A model generated the notes under the pieces. That model worked only from the letters and a program-made list of their open reading frames with translations, did no database searches and was not told the origin of the DNA. The translations under genes were made by a program, and so were the position numbers. From Lentzea albidocapillata subsp. violacea (lineage in GTDB: Bacteria > Actinomycetota > Actinomycetes > Mycobacteriales > Pseudonocardiaceae): a stretch of DNA of 64,000 bases. The DNA lies in the NCBI RefSeq assembly GCF_900100275.1, contig NZ_FNET01000030.1, positions 19,080-83,079 of the forward strand, in the 5' to 3' direction. Of this stretch, positions 24,013-32,350 are shown in pieces (position 1 is the stretch's first letter; every line of letters begins with the position of its first letter).

Positions 24013-24525
24013 GTGACCCTGCCGACCGCTCCGCTGCGCCGTGCGCGCTGTGCTGCCGTCGGCATCGTCAACGGGACGCTCGCGGTTCTCGCGCACTCCA
24101 GCGCGGACGGCCGGTTACCCGACGCCGGGCTGGTCCTCTCGCTGGTCGCGCTGCTCACGTGGGCGACCGCCGGGTTCGCCCGGCAGGAGCTGACCTGGCG
24201 CAAGCTGCTCCTGCTGATCGGCGGCGGGCAGCTCGCGATGCACGTCCTGGTGTCACTCGCGGCGTTCCGGCACACGCACGAAGCCGAACCGGCGCGCATG
24301 CTCGCCTCGCATGTCGTGGCCACGGCACTGACGGTCGTCGTACTCGCCGTCGCGGAACGGACCGTCCTCGCGCTGGCCCGCGCGGTCACGTCCGCACTCC
24401 CCCGCAGGCTCACCGTCCTGCCCGCCACCGCACCCCTGGTCGTCGCCACGCCTTCGCTCGCGCCGACCTCGATCGTCTTCCTGAACGTGCTGTCATGGCG
24501 CGGTCCTCCGGCTGAACAGGCCTGA
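24013..24525 (+). CDS. four-helix membrane protein linked to PepSY protein
   Basis: 170 residues with about four membrane segments (AAVGIVNGTLAVLA, LVLSLVALLTWAT, LLLLIGGGQLAMHVLVSLAAF, MLASHVVATALTVVVLAVAE). Histidines in and next to the helices (AMH, FRHTHE, ASH) could bind a metal. Membrane proteins of this pattern occur in actinobacterial copper-handling gene sets, and the next gene is a PepSY protein with a His-rich loop, so a metal role is plausible. GTG 24013 lies 7 nt after TAAGCT (24000-24005), indicating a leaderless start. Confidence 0.65.
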   Translation: MTLPTAPLRRARCAAVGIVNGTLAVLAHSSADGRLPDAGLVLSLVALLTWATAGFARQELTWRKLLLLIGGGQLAMHVLVSLAAFRHTHEAEPARMLASHVVATALTVVVLAVAERTVLALARAVTSALPRRLTVLPATAPLVVATPSLAPTSIVFLNVLSWRGPPAEQA

Positions 24526-24587
24526 ATCCCCTTCACAGGGCCGCTCACCGAGCGGTCCTGCCCCTGTTCACGCCCATTGGGAGCACC

Positions 24588-25883
24588 ATGACCACCACAG
24601 CCGCTCCGGCACGCGCGTCGTTCGCGTGGCGGGGACTCTTCCTGCGCCTGCACTTCTACGCCGGCGTGCTCGTCGGCCCGTTCGTCCTGATCGCCGCGCT
24701 GACCGGAGTGCTCTACGCCCTGACACCGCAACTGGAGTCCTGGGTCTACTCCGATCAGCTCCGCGTTCCCGCGACCGCGCAACAACTTCCGCTGTCCAAG
24801 CAGGTCGACGCCGCGCTCGCGACCTCACCCAGAGGCGAGCTCGTCGCGGTCCGGCCCGCCCCCGAACCCGGTGCCACGACCCGCGTCCTGTTCTCCGAGA
24901 AGGGACTGGGCGAGTCCGAACGGCGGGCGGTCTTCGTCGACCCCGGCACCGGACGCGTCACCGGTGATCTCGTGGTCTACGGGTCGAGCGGTGTGCTGCC
25001 GCTGCGCACGACACTCGATCAGTTGCACCGCAACCTGATGCTCGGTGAACCCGGCCGCCTCTACAGCGAACTCGCCGCCTCCTGGCTGTGGGTGGTCGCA
25101 CTGGGCGGCCTGGTCCTGTGGATCTCCCGGGCACGCAACAGCAAGCGCATCCGGACGCACGGGCTGATCGGCGTGTGGGTGCTGGCCGGCGCGTTGTTCC
25201 TGTCCGCCACCGGTCTCACGTGGTCGGCCTACGCGGGCGAGAACGTCGCCATGCTGCGCACCGCGGTCGGCTGGTCCACGCCGACCCTGAAGATGCCCGG
25301 CGCCGGGGAGAGCCACGGCGACCACGGTTCGAGTACCTCGTCCTCCGGTGGGCACGGCGAGATCGACACCGTGTCCGGGGTCGCGAAGCTGTCCGGCATC
25401 AACGCGAAGGCGGTCGAGATCAGTCTGCCCGCCACCCCCGGCGGTGCCTGGAAGGTGGCTGAGATCGAGAAGGGCCTGCCCACCCGGAACGACTCCGTCG
25501 CGGTCCACGGCGGCGAGGTGGTCGATTCACTGAAGTTCGCCGACTTCCCGCTGGGTGCGAAGCTGACGAGGTGGGGCATCGACGCGCACATGGGCGTGCT
25601 GTTCGGCTGGCCCAACCAGTTGCTGCTGTTGCTCATCGGCGGCGGACTGGTCGCTTCGGTCGTACTCGGTTACCGCATGTGGTGGAAGCGCAGGCCCACG
25701 AACGGCTTCGGCCGCCCGGCCCCACGCGGCCAGTGGCGCAGGGCCCCGCGCGGAGCGTTGATCGCACTCGGCCTCGGCACGCTGCTGGTGGGGTGCTTCA
25801 TGCCGCTGCTCGGGGTCAGCCTGGTGATCTTCCTGGCCGTCGACGTGCTGCTCGGAAGGCGGGCGAAAACGGCGGCCTCCTGA
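24588..25883 (+). CDS. PepSY-associated membrane protein
   Basis: 431 residues with four to five membrane helices. The family's opening LFLRLHFYAGVLVGPFVLIAALTGVLYAL is followed by an extracytoplasmic domain, a second pair of helices with LHRNLMLGEPGRLYSEL and VLWISRARNSKRI, and a C-terminal pair. A loop at about residues 235-260 is rich in His/Gly/Ser (GESHGDHG, SGGHGE), suggesting metal binding. PepSY-TM proteins act in iron or copper uptake and ferric reduction. ATG follows GGGAGCACC. Probably one unit with the upstream membrane protein. Confidence 0.85.
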   Translation: MTTTAAPARASFAWRGLFLRLHFYAGVLVGPFVLIAALTGVLYALTPQLESWVYSDQLRVPATAQQLPLSKQVDAALATSPRGELVAVRPAPEPGATTRVLFSEKGLGESERRAVFVDPGTGRVTGDLVVYGSSGVLPLRTTLDQLHRNLMLGEPGRLYSELAASWLWVVALGGLVLWISRARNSKRIRTHGLIGVWVLAGALFLSATGLTWSAYAGENVAMLRTAVGWSTPTLKMPGAGESHGDHGSSTSSSGGHGEIDTVSGVAKLSGINAKAVEISLPATPGGAWKVAEIEKGLPTRNDSVAVHGGEVVDSLKFADFPLGAKLTRWGIDAHMGVLFGWPNQLLLLLIGGGLVASVVLGYRMWWKRRPTNGFGRPAPRGQWRRAPRGALIALGLGTLLVGCFMPLLGVSLVIFLAVDVLLGRRAKTAAS

Positions 25884-26013
25884 TCGTCCACAGTGGACAA
25901 GGCTTGCCTGATCTGGACATTTACGGCATATTAATGGTCAGGTGCGCCGGGAAGCCTGGTCGGCTCGCACGCCACACCACCGTGGCGGCGGAGAGCTGAC
26001 GAGGAGCGCCCAC

Positions 26014-27033
26014 ATGACGCTCATTCCCCATGCGATCCCTCTGATCAACGATCCCCAGGTCGTCCACGCGCTCGCCGCCCGATGGCGTCGTACCAGGACG
26101 TTGCTGCTGCTCTCCGCAGGTGTCCTGCCCGTCGCCATCGGGATCGTGTGCGTCGTGCTCGCCGGGATGACATCGGCCGGGCAGCGCATCATGCCGTGGT
26201 GGTCGGCCATTCCGGCGGTCGCCGCCGCGGCGTGCGCGTGGGCGTTGCTGTCCTGGTTGCGGCGCAACGGGTTGAGCGATCCGCACTCGTGGCTGCCCGC
26301 CACCACCCTGATGACGGGCGCGCAGCTCGTGCTCGGTGTGCTGCCGGGCTCGGGCATCGCGTTGCGGCTCAGTCCCGGTGCGGCGATCGCGGTGAAGGCG
26401 TTGTGCGCGGCCGGCGTGCTCGGTGCCGGATCCGCCAGCGCACTCGCCCGGCTGGCCCACCGGTCGCTGCTCTCGGCTCCCGTCCTCGAACTCGGGTCGA
26501 CCGCGTTCCCGCTCGTGCTGGACAGCAACGGCGCGCGCGTGGTGATCGGCACGGATCGCGTCGACTGGACCACGCGCACGGGCGCGCGGGTCGACGCCGG
26601 GGTCTCGTTCGCCCGCATCCTCAGCGTGACAGCGCATTCGCACGCGATCACGCTGCACACCACGTCCGGCTCGTGGACGGTTCCCGTGGCGGATCCGGCG
26701 ACCGCGCAGGCGTTGCTGCGCCGCCGGATCACGTGGTGGGAGGAGCGCCGTGACGCGGCCGCCGAACGCGAGCAGCGCCGTTACCTCGACCTGGTCAATC
26801 TGCTTGCGGCCGTGAGCGGTGAGGCCACCCGCGGCGGCATCAGCGTGACGGTCGACTCGAACGGCCTCACGACGGGCATCGCACTGAGCCCCGAGGTGCG
26901 CGAGCTCGAACCGGAACTGCTCGCGGCGCAGCTGATGGCGTGCGTGCAGAAGGCGCGGGCGGACGCGCGCAGGCAGGTTCAGGATCTGGTGCTCGACCAC
27001 GCCGGCGACCAGATGGTGAAAGCCAGCCACTAG
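26014..27033 (+). CDS. membrane protein with PH-like and YbaB/EbfC-like domains
   Basis: 339 residues. Four membrane helices fill about residues 25-150. A beta-rich segment with PH-like pattern follows (FPLVLDSNGARVVIGTDRVDW, ITLHTTSGSWTVPVADPATA). The C-terminal 90 residues run RGGISVTVDSNGLTTGIAL, then LEPELLAAQLMACVQKARADA, the strand-helix pattern of the YbaB/EbfC nucleoid-protein family as found near ESX genes in actinobacteria. I do not know this domain combination. Ribosome-binding site GAGGAGC. Domain calls are from pattern only. Confidence 0.55.
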   Translation: MTLIPHAIPLINDPQVVHALAARWRRTRTLLLLSAGVLPVAIGIVCVVLAGMTSAGQRIMPWWSAIPAVAAAACAWALLSWLRRNGLSDPHSWLPATTLMTGAQLVLGVLPGSGIALRLSPGAAIAVKALCAAGVLGAGSASALARLAHRSLLSAPVLELGSTAFPLVLDSNGARVVIGTDRVDWTTRTGARVDAGVSFARILSVTAHSHAITLHTTSGSWTVPVADPATAQALLRRRITWWEERRDAAAEREQRRYLDLVNLLAAVSGEATRGGISVTVDSNGLTTGIALSPEVRELEPELLAAQLMACVQKARADARRQVQDLVLDHAGDQMVKASH

Positions 27034-27087
27034 TCGCTTGTCCCGCGCCCGTCGTCCTGCCTACGTTCGCCCGGAGAACTTCCGGAG

Positions 27088-28419
27088 ATGGGGGACGACT
27101 TGCGCAGACGTGACTTCTTCGCGGCGGCGGCCGGAGTGGCCGCCGTCGTGGCCAACCCCGCGAGCGCGCTCGCGGCCAACGAGCAGCGGCCGGGCGCCTC
27201 GCACCTGCCGGACCTCGACCTCGGCGATTTCCCGGTCGTGGCGAGGGTCCGTGCCCGCAGGGCGCTGGAGCACCTCAAGGTCCTGAGTGACGGGATCGGG
27301 CCGCGCATCGGCGGCACCGCGTCGGAACACCGGGCGCGTGACTACCTCGTCCGCGAACTCAAGGCGCTGCGGTACCAGGTGACGACGCAGCCGTTCACCG
27401 TGCCGGACAAGTACCTCGCCGACGTCAACGGCAGATGGCAGGCCGGTGCCTCGCGCTTCGGCTCCCTCGGCGTCACCGTCAAGGCCCCGTTCGTCGAGGT
27501 CGCCGCCGGCGCGTTGCCCGATCTCACCGGCAAGATCGCGTTCTACGTCAACGCTCCCGCCGGCTCCGCGCCGACACACGCGGCGATCGAACGCGGTGCG
27601 GTGGCGGTGGTCCTCGGCCGGATCTCCGCGACGGCGAACAGGTCCAGCGCCTTCTCCCCCGCGCTCGACCGCAACGTCACCGTGCCGGTCATCGGCCTCG
27701 CCCAGGTGCACACGGAGAAGCTGCGCGCGCAGGACTCCGGCGAGCTGACGATCAGCACGATCCACCACCCGAACCTCACGTCCTACAACGTGATCGCGGA
27801 CCGGCCGGCGACGTTCCCGTGGCGTGACAACGGGGTCGTGATGGTCACCGCGCACTACGACAGCGTGCCGGGCTCACCGGGCGCCAACGACGACGGCAGC
27901 GGCACGGTCCTCTGCCTGGAACTGGCTCGCGTACTGCGGTACCTGCCCACGCACAAGGCGCTGCGGTTCGCGTTGTGGGGTTCGGAGGAGCAGGGCCTGC
28001 TCGGCTCACGGCACTACGTCTCGCAGCTCCGGCCGGCGGAGATCGCGCGGATCAAGGGCGTGTTCCAGAACGACATGGTCGCCACCAGCCACGACCCGGC
28101 CACGGCGTACTGGCTGCTGTCCGTGGACGGCGCCGACAACGCCACGACCGCCGGAGTCCGCGCCGCGGCACAGCGGCTCGGCTACGACCCGAGGGTGCAC
28201 GGACCGGTGGCGCGCGGGTCGAGCGACCACGTGCCGTTCCACGAGAAGGGCATGGCGTCGGCGAACTTCAGCTGGCGCGGTGAGGGCGGGCCGGCACAGC
28301 TGGAGCCGATCTACCACACCCCGGAGGACACGATCCGCGACAACATCAGCCCGGAACGGCTGCAGGTGTCGCTGGAGCTGATCGGGGCGGCGGCGTACCG
28401 GCTCGCCGCCCAGAAGTAG
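27088..28419 (+). CDS. Tat-exported M28 family aminopeptidase
   Basis: 443 residues. The N-terminal RRRDFFAAAAGVAAVVA is a twin-arginine signal. A PA-like insert covers about residues 110-220. The zinc ligands are in TAHYDSVPGSPGANDDGSG (near residue 255), WGSEEQGLLGS, FQNDMV and SSDHVPFHEKG, so the dinuclear site is complete. It removes N-terminal residues from peptides outside the cell. ATG 27088 has GGAG abutting it; TTG 27100, 6 nt after GGGGGA, would start directly before the twin arginines and may be the true start. A terminator follows. Confidence 0.9.
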   Translation: MGDDLRRRDFFAAAAGVAAVVANPASALAANEQRPGASHLPDLDLGDFPVVARVRARRALEHLKVLSDGIGPRIGGTASEHRARDYLVRELKALRYQVTTQPFTVPDKYLADVNGRWQAGASRFGSLGVTVKAPFVEVAAGALPDLTGKIAFYVNAPAGSAPTHAAIERGAVAVVLGRISATANRSSAFSPALDRNVTVPVIGLAQVHTEKLRAQDSGELTISTIHHPNLTSYNVIADRPATFPWRDNGVVMVTAHYDSVPGSPGANDDGSGTVLCLELARVLRYLPTHKALRFALWGSEEQGLLGSRHYVSQLRPAEIARIKGVFQNDMVATSHDPATAYWLLSVDGADNATTAGVRAAAQRLGYDPRVHGPVARGSSDHVPFHEKGMASANFSWRGEGGPAQLEPIYHTPEDTIRDNISPERLQVSLELIGAAAYRLAAQK

Positions 28420-28438
28420 GTGGTGCGCCCCGATCAGC

Positions 28439-28468
28439 GACACCCCAGTTCGTTCGGACTGGGGTGTC
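28439..28468. terminator. bidirectional terminator hairpin
   Basis: Perfect arms GACACCCCAGT (28439-28449) and ACTGGGGTGTC (28458-28468) between convergent genes; the right arm overlaps the stop codon of the minus-strand gene. Confidence 0.8.
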
Positions 28469-29351
28469 AGAACGTCCAGACCGCCCGCTTGCCAGGACCC
28501 ACCACCAGCGTGGACGAACCCAGCTTCTCGACGTGCCTCGCGACCGGGCGGTTGAGCTCGAACTCGACGCGCTTGAGCCCGGTCTGTCCCAGCGGCACCT
28601 CGTCGAACCGCATCGTGGTGCCGCCACGCGTGGCCACGACCGTGCCGGGCTCGGTCCGCAGCGAGAAGCCGCCGGCGCGCAGCAACGGCACGGTGTCGGC
28701 CAGGTCCGAGGCGGTGACGGCGAGGCGGACGAGCGTGATGTCGCGCATCACCTTGCTCTTGTACGCGTCCGGCAGATACCGCTCGCGCGTGACGTCGCCG
28801 GGGAACCGGGCGGGCCCCACCTTGCTGCGCGGATCGTTCAGGTACTCGTCGCGGTACTCCATGGCCCAGGCGCCGAACTTCTCGTACTTCTCGATCAGGA
28901 ACAGCGAGTCGAACCACGGCACGGGCTTGCCGTCGCCGAAGTCGCGGGTCTGCAGGAAGTCGATCGGCTGCTGCCCTGCGGCGCGCAGCCGGGCAGCGAG
29001 CTTGTTGATGTCACCGTCGCGCTCGGTCGAGAGCCCCAGACCGGCGGAGCCCGGTTCGCCGTCCTGACCCGGCACGTCACCCGGCCCGAACACCTCCAGG
29101 TAGGTCTCGCGGCCGCGCAGGTAGCGCCCCGTCCAGACCCTGCCGTCCGCGCCGGTCGTCGTGCGCACCTCGAAGTCCGTGAAGTCCCTGAGGTAGCGCG
29201 AGTGCTCGACCGCGTCCGCGGTGGCTCGATCGAGCGTTCCCCATGCGTGGTTGTAGTACAACAACTGCCGCACTCCCGCCAATGCCGGTCCCGCACCCGA
29301 CACGACCAGAACCACGGCCAAGATCATGCAAGACACCCGTCGAACACCCAT
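28467..29351 (-). CDS. secreted protein, DUF5829-like
   Basis: 294 residues with an N-terminal signal peptide (MGVRRVSCMILAVVLVVSG, cleavage near ALAG). The mature part opens LLYYNHAWGTLDRATADAVEHS and continues with TWTGRYL-like WTGRYLRGRETYLEVFGPGD, PWFDSLFLIEKYEKFG and repeat-like strands near the end. This matches the pattern of DUF5829 proteins, which look like vicinal-oxygen-chelate (glyoxalase-fold) proteins without known function. ATG 29351 lies 7 nt after TATGAT and is likely leaderless. It is divergent from the methyltransferase gene across tandem 11-bp repeats. Confidence 0.65.
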   Translation of the reverse strand: MGVRRVSCMILAVVLVVSGAGPALAGVRQLLYYNHAWGTLDRATADAVEHSRYLRDFTDFEVRTTTGADGRVWTGRYLRGRETYLEVFGPGDVPGQDGEPGSAGLGLSTERDGDINKLAARLRAAGQQPIDFLQTRDFGDGKPVPWFDSLFLIEKYEKFGAWAMEYRDEYLNDPRSKVGPARFPGDVTRERYLPDAYKSKVMRDITLVRLAVTASDLADTVPLLRAGGFSLRTEPGTVVATRGGTTMRFDEVPLGQTGLKRVEFELNRPVARHVEKLGSSTLVVGPGKRAVWTF

Positions 29352-29375
29352 ACATTCGATCATAAAACGGACACG

Positions 29376-29397
29376 CTCAAGCCAGACTCAAGCCAGA
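29376..29397. repeat. tandem 11-bp direct repeat in divergent promoter region
   Basis: Two adjacent exact copies of CTCAAGCCAGA (29376-29386, 29387-29397) lie between the divergent genes starting at 29351 (-) and 29411 (+). One helical turn per copy suggests a site for a regulator that binds direct repeats. Confidence 0.6.
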
Positions 29398-29410
29398 CGA
29401 GGGGAACCCC

Positions 29411-30475
29411 GTGCTCGACACCGCCCGGTGGACGGTTCTAGCCCCGCTGCTGCAGGCCGCCACCGCCGGCCGCGACCTGCTGGACGACACGATCCGCAGG
29501 CTCACCCCGGACGCCGTCGCCGCGGAGGTCCTGCGCGAGATCGGCGAGCACGACGTGCGCCTGGACCTGAGCTTCGACGGCCAGACCACCACCCACCTGT
29601 GCACCGACGCCGAAGTGGTGATCACGCTCGACCTGGCCGACGCCGTCCGCGGTCTCTACGGCACCGGCACCCGGCCCTGGCCGAGCCTCGCCGTCACCAC
29701 CCCGGACCCCGATCTCGACGAACGCGGGATCGCCGGGTGGTTCCAGGACCGCAAGGGCGTCGCGCAGTCCGTCCAGGGACTCCTGTCCGCGCTCAAGCCG
29801 GGCGAGCGGGACCTGGGCGAACTGGCCGTGGAGCACGGCTCGGACAAGTGGGGCGACCTGCACTGGTACACGCAGCACTACGAACGCCACTTCGCCCGCC
29901 TGCGCGACGAACCCGTGCGGGTACTGGAGATCGGCATCGGCGGCTACGACGACCCGGACCGCGGCGGTGGCTCGCTGCGGATGTGGCAGCGGTACTTCCG
30001 GCGCGGCCTCGTGCACGGCCTCGACATCGCGCGCAAGAACGTCACCGGCCCGCGAATCATGACCGTGCTGGGCGACCAGTCCGACGCCGGGTTCCTCGAC
30101 CGGCTGGGCCGCGAGCTCGGACCGTTCGACGTGGTCGTCGACGACGGCAGCCACCTCAACGAGCACGTGCGGACCTCGTTCCACGCGCTGTTCCCGCACG
30201 TCCGCGCGGGCGGTCTCTACGTCGTGGAGGACCTGCAGACCGCGTACTGGCCGAGCTGGGGCGGCCACCCCGAGGCGGCCGCCGGCACGTCGATGGGCAT
30301 GCTCAAGTCCTTTGTGGACGGCTTGAACCAGGCCGAGGTGCGGGATCCACGCGGCGAGGGCTCCTACCTGGAGCGCAACATCAGCGGGATCTCGTTCCAC
30401 CACAACATCGCGTTCGTCGAGAAAGGACTGAACGCCGAGGAGGGCGGGCCGGCCTTCCTGCGCACCCTGCCCTAG
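29411..30475 (+). CDS. MycE/TylF-like SAM-dependent O-methyltransferase
   Basis: 354 residues. The N-terminal half is the auxiliary domain seen in MycE. The catalytic half shows LAVEHGSDKWGDLHWYT, VRVLEIGIGGYDDPDRGGGS (SAM site), LVHGLDIARKN, FDVVVDDGSHLNEH (metal-binding Asp pair) and VVEDLQTAYWPSWGG. These match the Mg-dependent macrolide sugar O-methyltransferases. No macrolide or deoxysugar genes are adjacent, so the substrate may be a glycan or free sugar moiety. GTG 29411 has GAGGGG upstream. A hairpin terminator follows. Confidence 0.85.
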   Translation: MLDTARWTVLAPLLQAATAGRDLLDDTIRRLTPDAVAAEVLREIGEHDVRLDLSFDGQTTTHLCTDAEVVITLDLADAVRGLYGTGTRPWPSLAVTTPDPDLDERGIAGWFQDRKGVAQSVQGLLSALKPGERDLGELAVEHGSDKWGDLHWYTQHYERHFARLRDEPVRVLEIGIGGYDDPDRGGGSLRMWQRYFRRGLVHGLDIARKNVTGPRIMTVLGDQSDAGFLDRLGRELGPFDVVVDDGSHLNEHVRTSFHALFPHVRAGGLYVVEDLQTAYWPSWGGHPEAAAGTSMGMLKSFVDGLNQAEVRDPRGEGSYLERNISGISFHHNIAFVEKGLNAEEGGPAFLRTLP

Positions 30476-30500
30476 GCATGTCCACTGCAACAACGGTGTC

Positions 30501-30530
30501 CGTCCCGGGACACGAGTCTGCCCCGGGACG
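30501..30530. terminator. bidirectional terminator hairpin
   Basis: Perfect 9-nt arms CGTCCCGGG (30501-30509) and CCCGGGACG (30522-30530), then AAAA, between convergent genes ending at 30475 (+) and 30545 (-). Confidence 0.7.
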
Positions 30531-30544
30531 AAAACCTCTGCCGG

Positions 30545-32233
30545 CTACGGGATCCAGTGGTTGCCGGACACCGTGATCATCACCTGGAGCTGGATGCTCG
30601 CACCGAAGTACGTGTTCGTGTCGATCGGCGTGTTCAGCATCTTGTTCCACAACGCGTCCAGCCACGCCTGGCTGCCCGCGTCCGTCGTGGCCGCGACCGC
30701 GAACGGCGCGAAGAACGCCGCGTCGCTGCCGCTCGCGATCTGGGTGCCGCCCAGCGAGTAGCCGACCGCGATCCTGTTCGGGTCACCGCCGGTCTTGCTC
30801 TTGATCCACGAGTTCATCTTGCGGGCCGCCGTCAGCGACTTGCCGTCGCCGGTCAGCGCGGCGTCCGCACCGATGCGCCACGGGTCGCGGCACGCGTTGT
30901 ACCAGTACTTGCCGTCGGTGTCGGCCCGTTCGAGCATCTTGCCGACCGCGGGCTTCACCGTGGAGTTGGTGTCCTGCACGAAGTCCGGCAACAGGCCGGT
31001 GCTCGACGCGTACTTCGACTGCAGCGTGGCGATCAGGTCCTGGTGCTTGGCTCGGATCGTGTCCCACGCCGAGTCGCCGGTGGCCTTGCGGAATGCCCGG
31101 AAGTGGTCGGACATCCAGTCGGAGGAGCGGGAGCCGTAGTAGTGCCTGCTGTTGCTCGAAGTGGACCAGTCACCCATCAGCAGCAGGTTCGTGTTCGGGT
31201 TGACCAGGCTCTTCTTGATCGCGTTGACGTTCCTGATCGCGAGCTGCTTGTAGTTGTACGTGCCGGTGCTGCCCCACTGCCGGTCGGCCAGCAGCAGGCC
31301 GTAGGCGGTGTCCATGTCGCCGTCGGTCGCGCTGTCGCTGCCGTTGACGCTCCGGCAGGAGGGGTCCTGCTCGGCGGCCAGCAGGTCGGGGTTGTTGACC
31401 GACGGGTGCGCGAGCTTGTACTTCAGCAGGCCGTCGAAGATCTTCTTCGCGTCCGGGTCCGCGCCCGCCATCTGCGCGGTGATCACCATGCCGTAGCCCT
31501 GCGCCTCGGCGACGTACGGGTGGTCGGCGTCCGGCGAGATGATCTGGTACCAGCCGTTGCCGCAGTTCTGCTTGACGAACGCGGCCTTCCATCTCTGGTA
31601 GTACTCGACGATCTTGGCGTCCATCGTGGACGTACTCCCGGACGGCCGCAGGATGCCGGCCGCGTACGGGGTCTGCCTGCTGCCGAAGGGATAGCCGAGA
31701 CCGCTCGGGGGCGGAGTCGTGGTCGTCGGTGGAGTGGTCGTCGTCGGCGGGGTGCCGTCACCGACGCCGTAGACCTCGAACTCCCACAGCGAGTAGCCGT
31801 ACGTCGTGCCGCGGGCCGTGCCGTAAACACGGACATATCGCCCGGAACCGGACACCGTCAAGTCGTCGATGCCACCATCGCCGGCACTGGTCGAGTACAC
31901 GTCGGACCAGGCCGAGCCGTCAGGAGAGGTCTGCACGCGGTACGACCTGGCGTACGCGGCCTCCCAGTTCAGCTTCACCCGGCTGATCGTGTGCGCCGAG
32001 CCGAGGTCGACCCGCAGCCACTCCGGATCGTGCCCTTCCAGCGACGCCCAACGGGTCGACGTGTTTCCGTCGACCGCTTTGGCTGCCTCGAATCCCGGCC
32101 CCTCGAGGGAAGAGGCCGTCACCGCCTTGCCGCGGGAGACCAGTGGGTCCGCCGCCGATGCGATGGTCGTTCCCGCGACGAGGAGGCCGAGCACGAGCCC
32201 GGCCGCCCCGATCGCCGTCATTCTGCCGCCCAC
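30545..32233 (-). CDS. secreted GH8 glycanase with discoidin domain (copy A)
   Basis: 562 residues. A signal peptide is followed by an F5/8 type C (discoidin) domain at about residues 30-160 (TSTRWASLEGHDPEWLRVDLG, GRYVRVYGTARG) and a Thr/Pro linker. The GH8 catalytic domain then runs to the end. General acid Glu is in VAEAQGYGMVI, Asp in ATDGDMDTAYGLLLAD, and PWRIGADAALTGD near the C terminus is conserved. GH8 enzymes are endo-glucanases, licheninases, xylanases or chitosanases; the substrate is undecided. GTG 32233 (GGAGG upstream) aligns with the start of the tandem paralogue. Its promoter is nearly identical to the paralogue's. Confidence 0.9.
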   Translation of the reverse strand: MGGRMTAIGAAGLVLGLLVAGTTIASAADPLVSRGKAVTASSLEGPGFEAAKAVDGNTSTRWASLEGHDPEWLRVDLGSAHTISRVKLNWEAAYARSYRVQTSPDGSAWSDVYSTSAGDGGIDDLTVSGSGRYVRVYGTARGTTYGYSLWEFEVYGVGDGTPPTTTTPPTTTTPPPSGLGYPFGSRQTPYAAGILRPSGSTSTMDAKIVEYYQRWKAAFVKQNCGNGWYQIISPDADHPYVAEAQGYGMVITAQMAGADPDAKKIFDGLLKYKLAHPSVNNPDLLAAEQDPSCRSVNGSDSATDGDMDTAYGLLLADRQWGSTGTYNYKQLAIRNVNAIKKSLVNPNTNLLLMGDWSTSSNSRHYYGSRSSDWMSDHFRAFRKATGDSAWDTIRAKHQDLIATLQSKYASSTGLLPDFVQDTNSTVKPAVGKMLERADTDGKYWYNACRDPWRIGADAALTGDGKSLTAARKMNSWIKSKTGGDPNRIAVGYSLGGTQIASGSDAAFFAPFAVAATTDAGSQAWLDALWNKMLNTPIDTNTYFGASIQLQVMITVSGNHWIP

Positions 32234-32283
32234 GGCCGCCTCCAGCAATTGGTTAACAAAGCTGTCAATGCGCGTGGTTGGCG

Positions 32284-32324
32284 ACGGTATGCAGGTCAGA
32301 CCTCGTCAACAAGAGGTGCAGACC
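32284..32324 (-). promoter_or_regulatory. promoter of GH8 copy A with DasR-like half-palindrome
   Basis: On the minus strand TTGTTG (32312-32307), a 17-nt spacer and TACCGT (32289-32284). Directly upstream, overlapping the -35 box, is GGTCTGCACCTCTTGT (32324-32309), conserved in the promoter of copy B. An AGGTC-T-GACCT inverted repeat fills the spacer. Confidence 0.65.
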
Positions 32325-32350
32325 TTTGTTGCGCGATCGAACAGTACTGG

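Noticed and set aside
16580..30475. Possible biosynthetic gene cluster (methyltransferases, flavoprotein, regulators)
   Set aside because: No core synthase, glycosyltransferase or export set; genes are on mixed strands with separate terminators.
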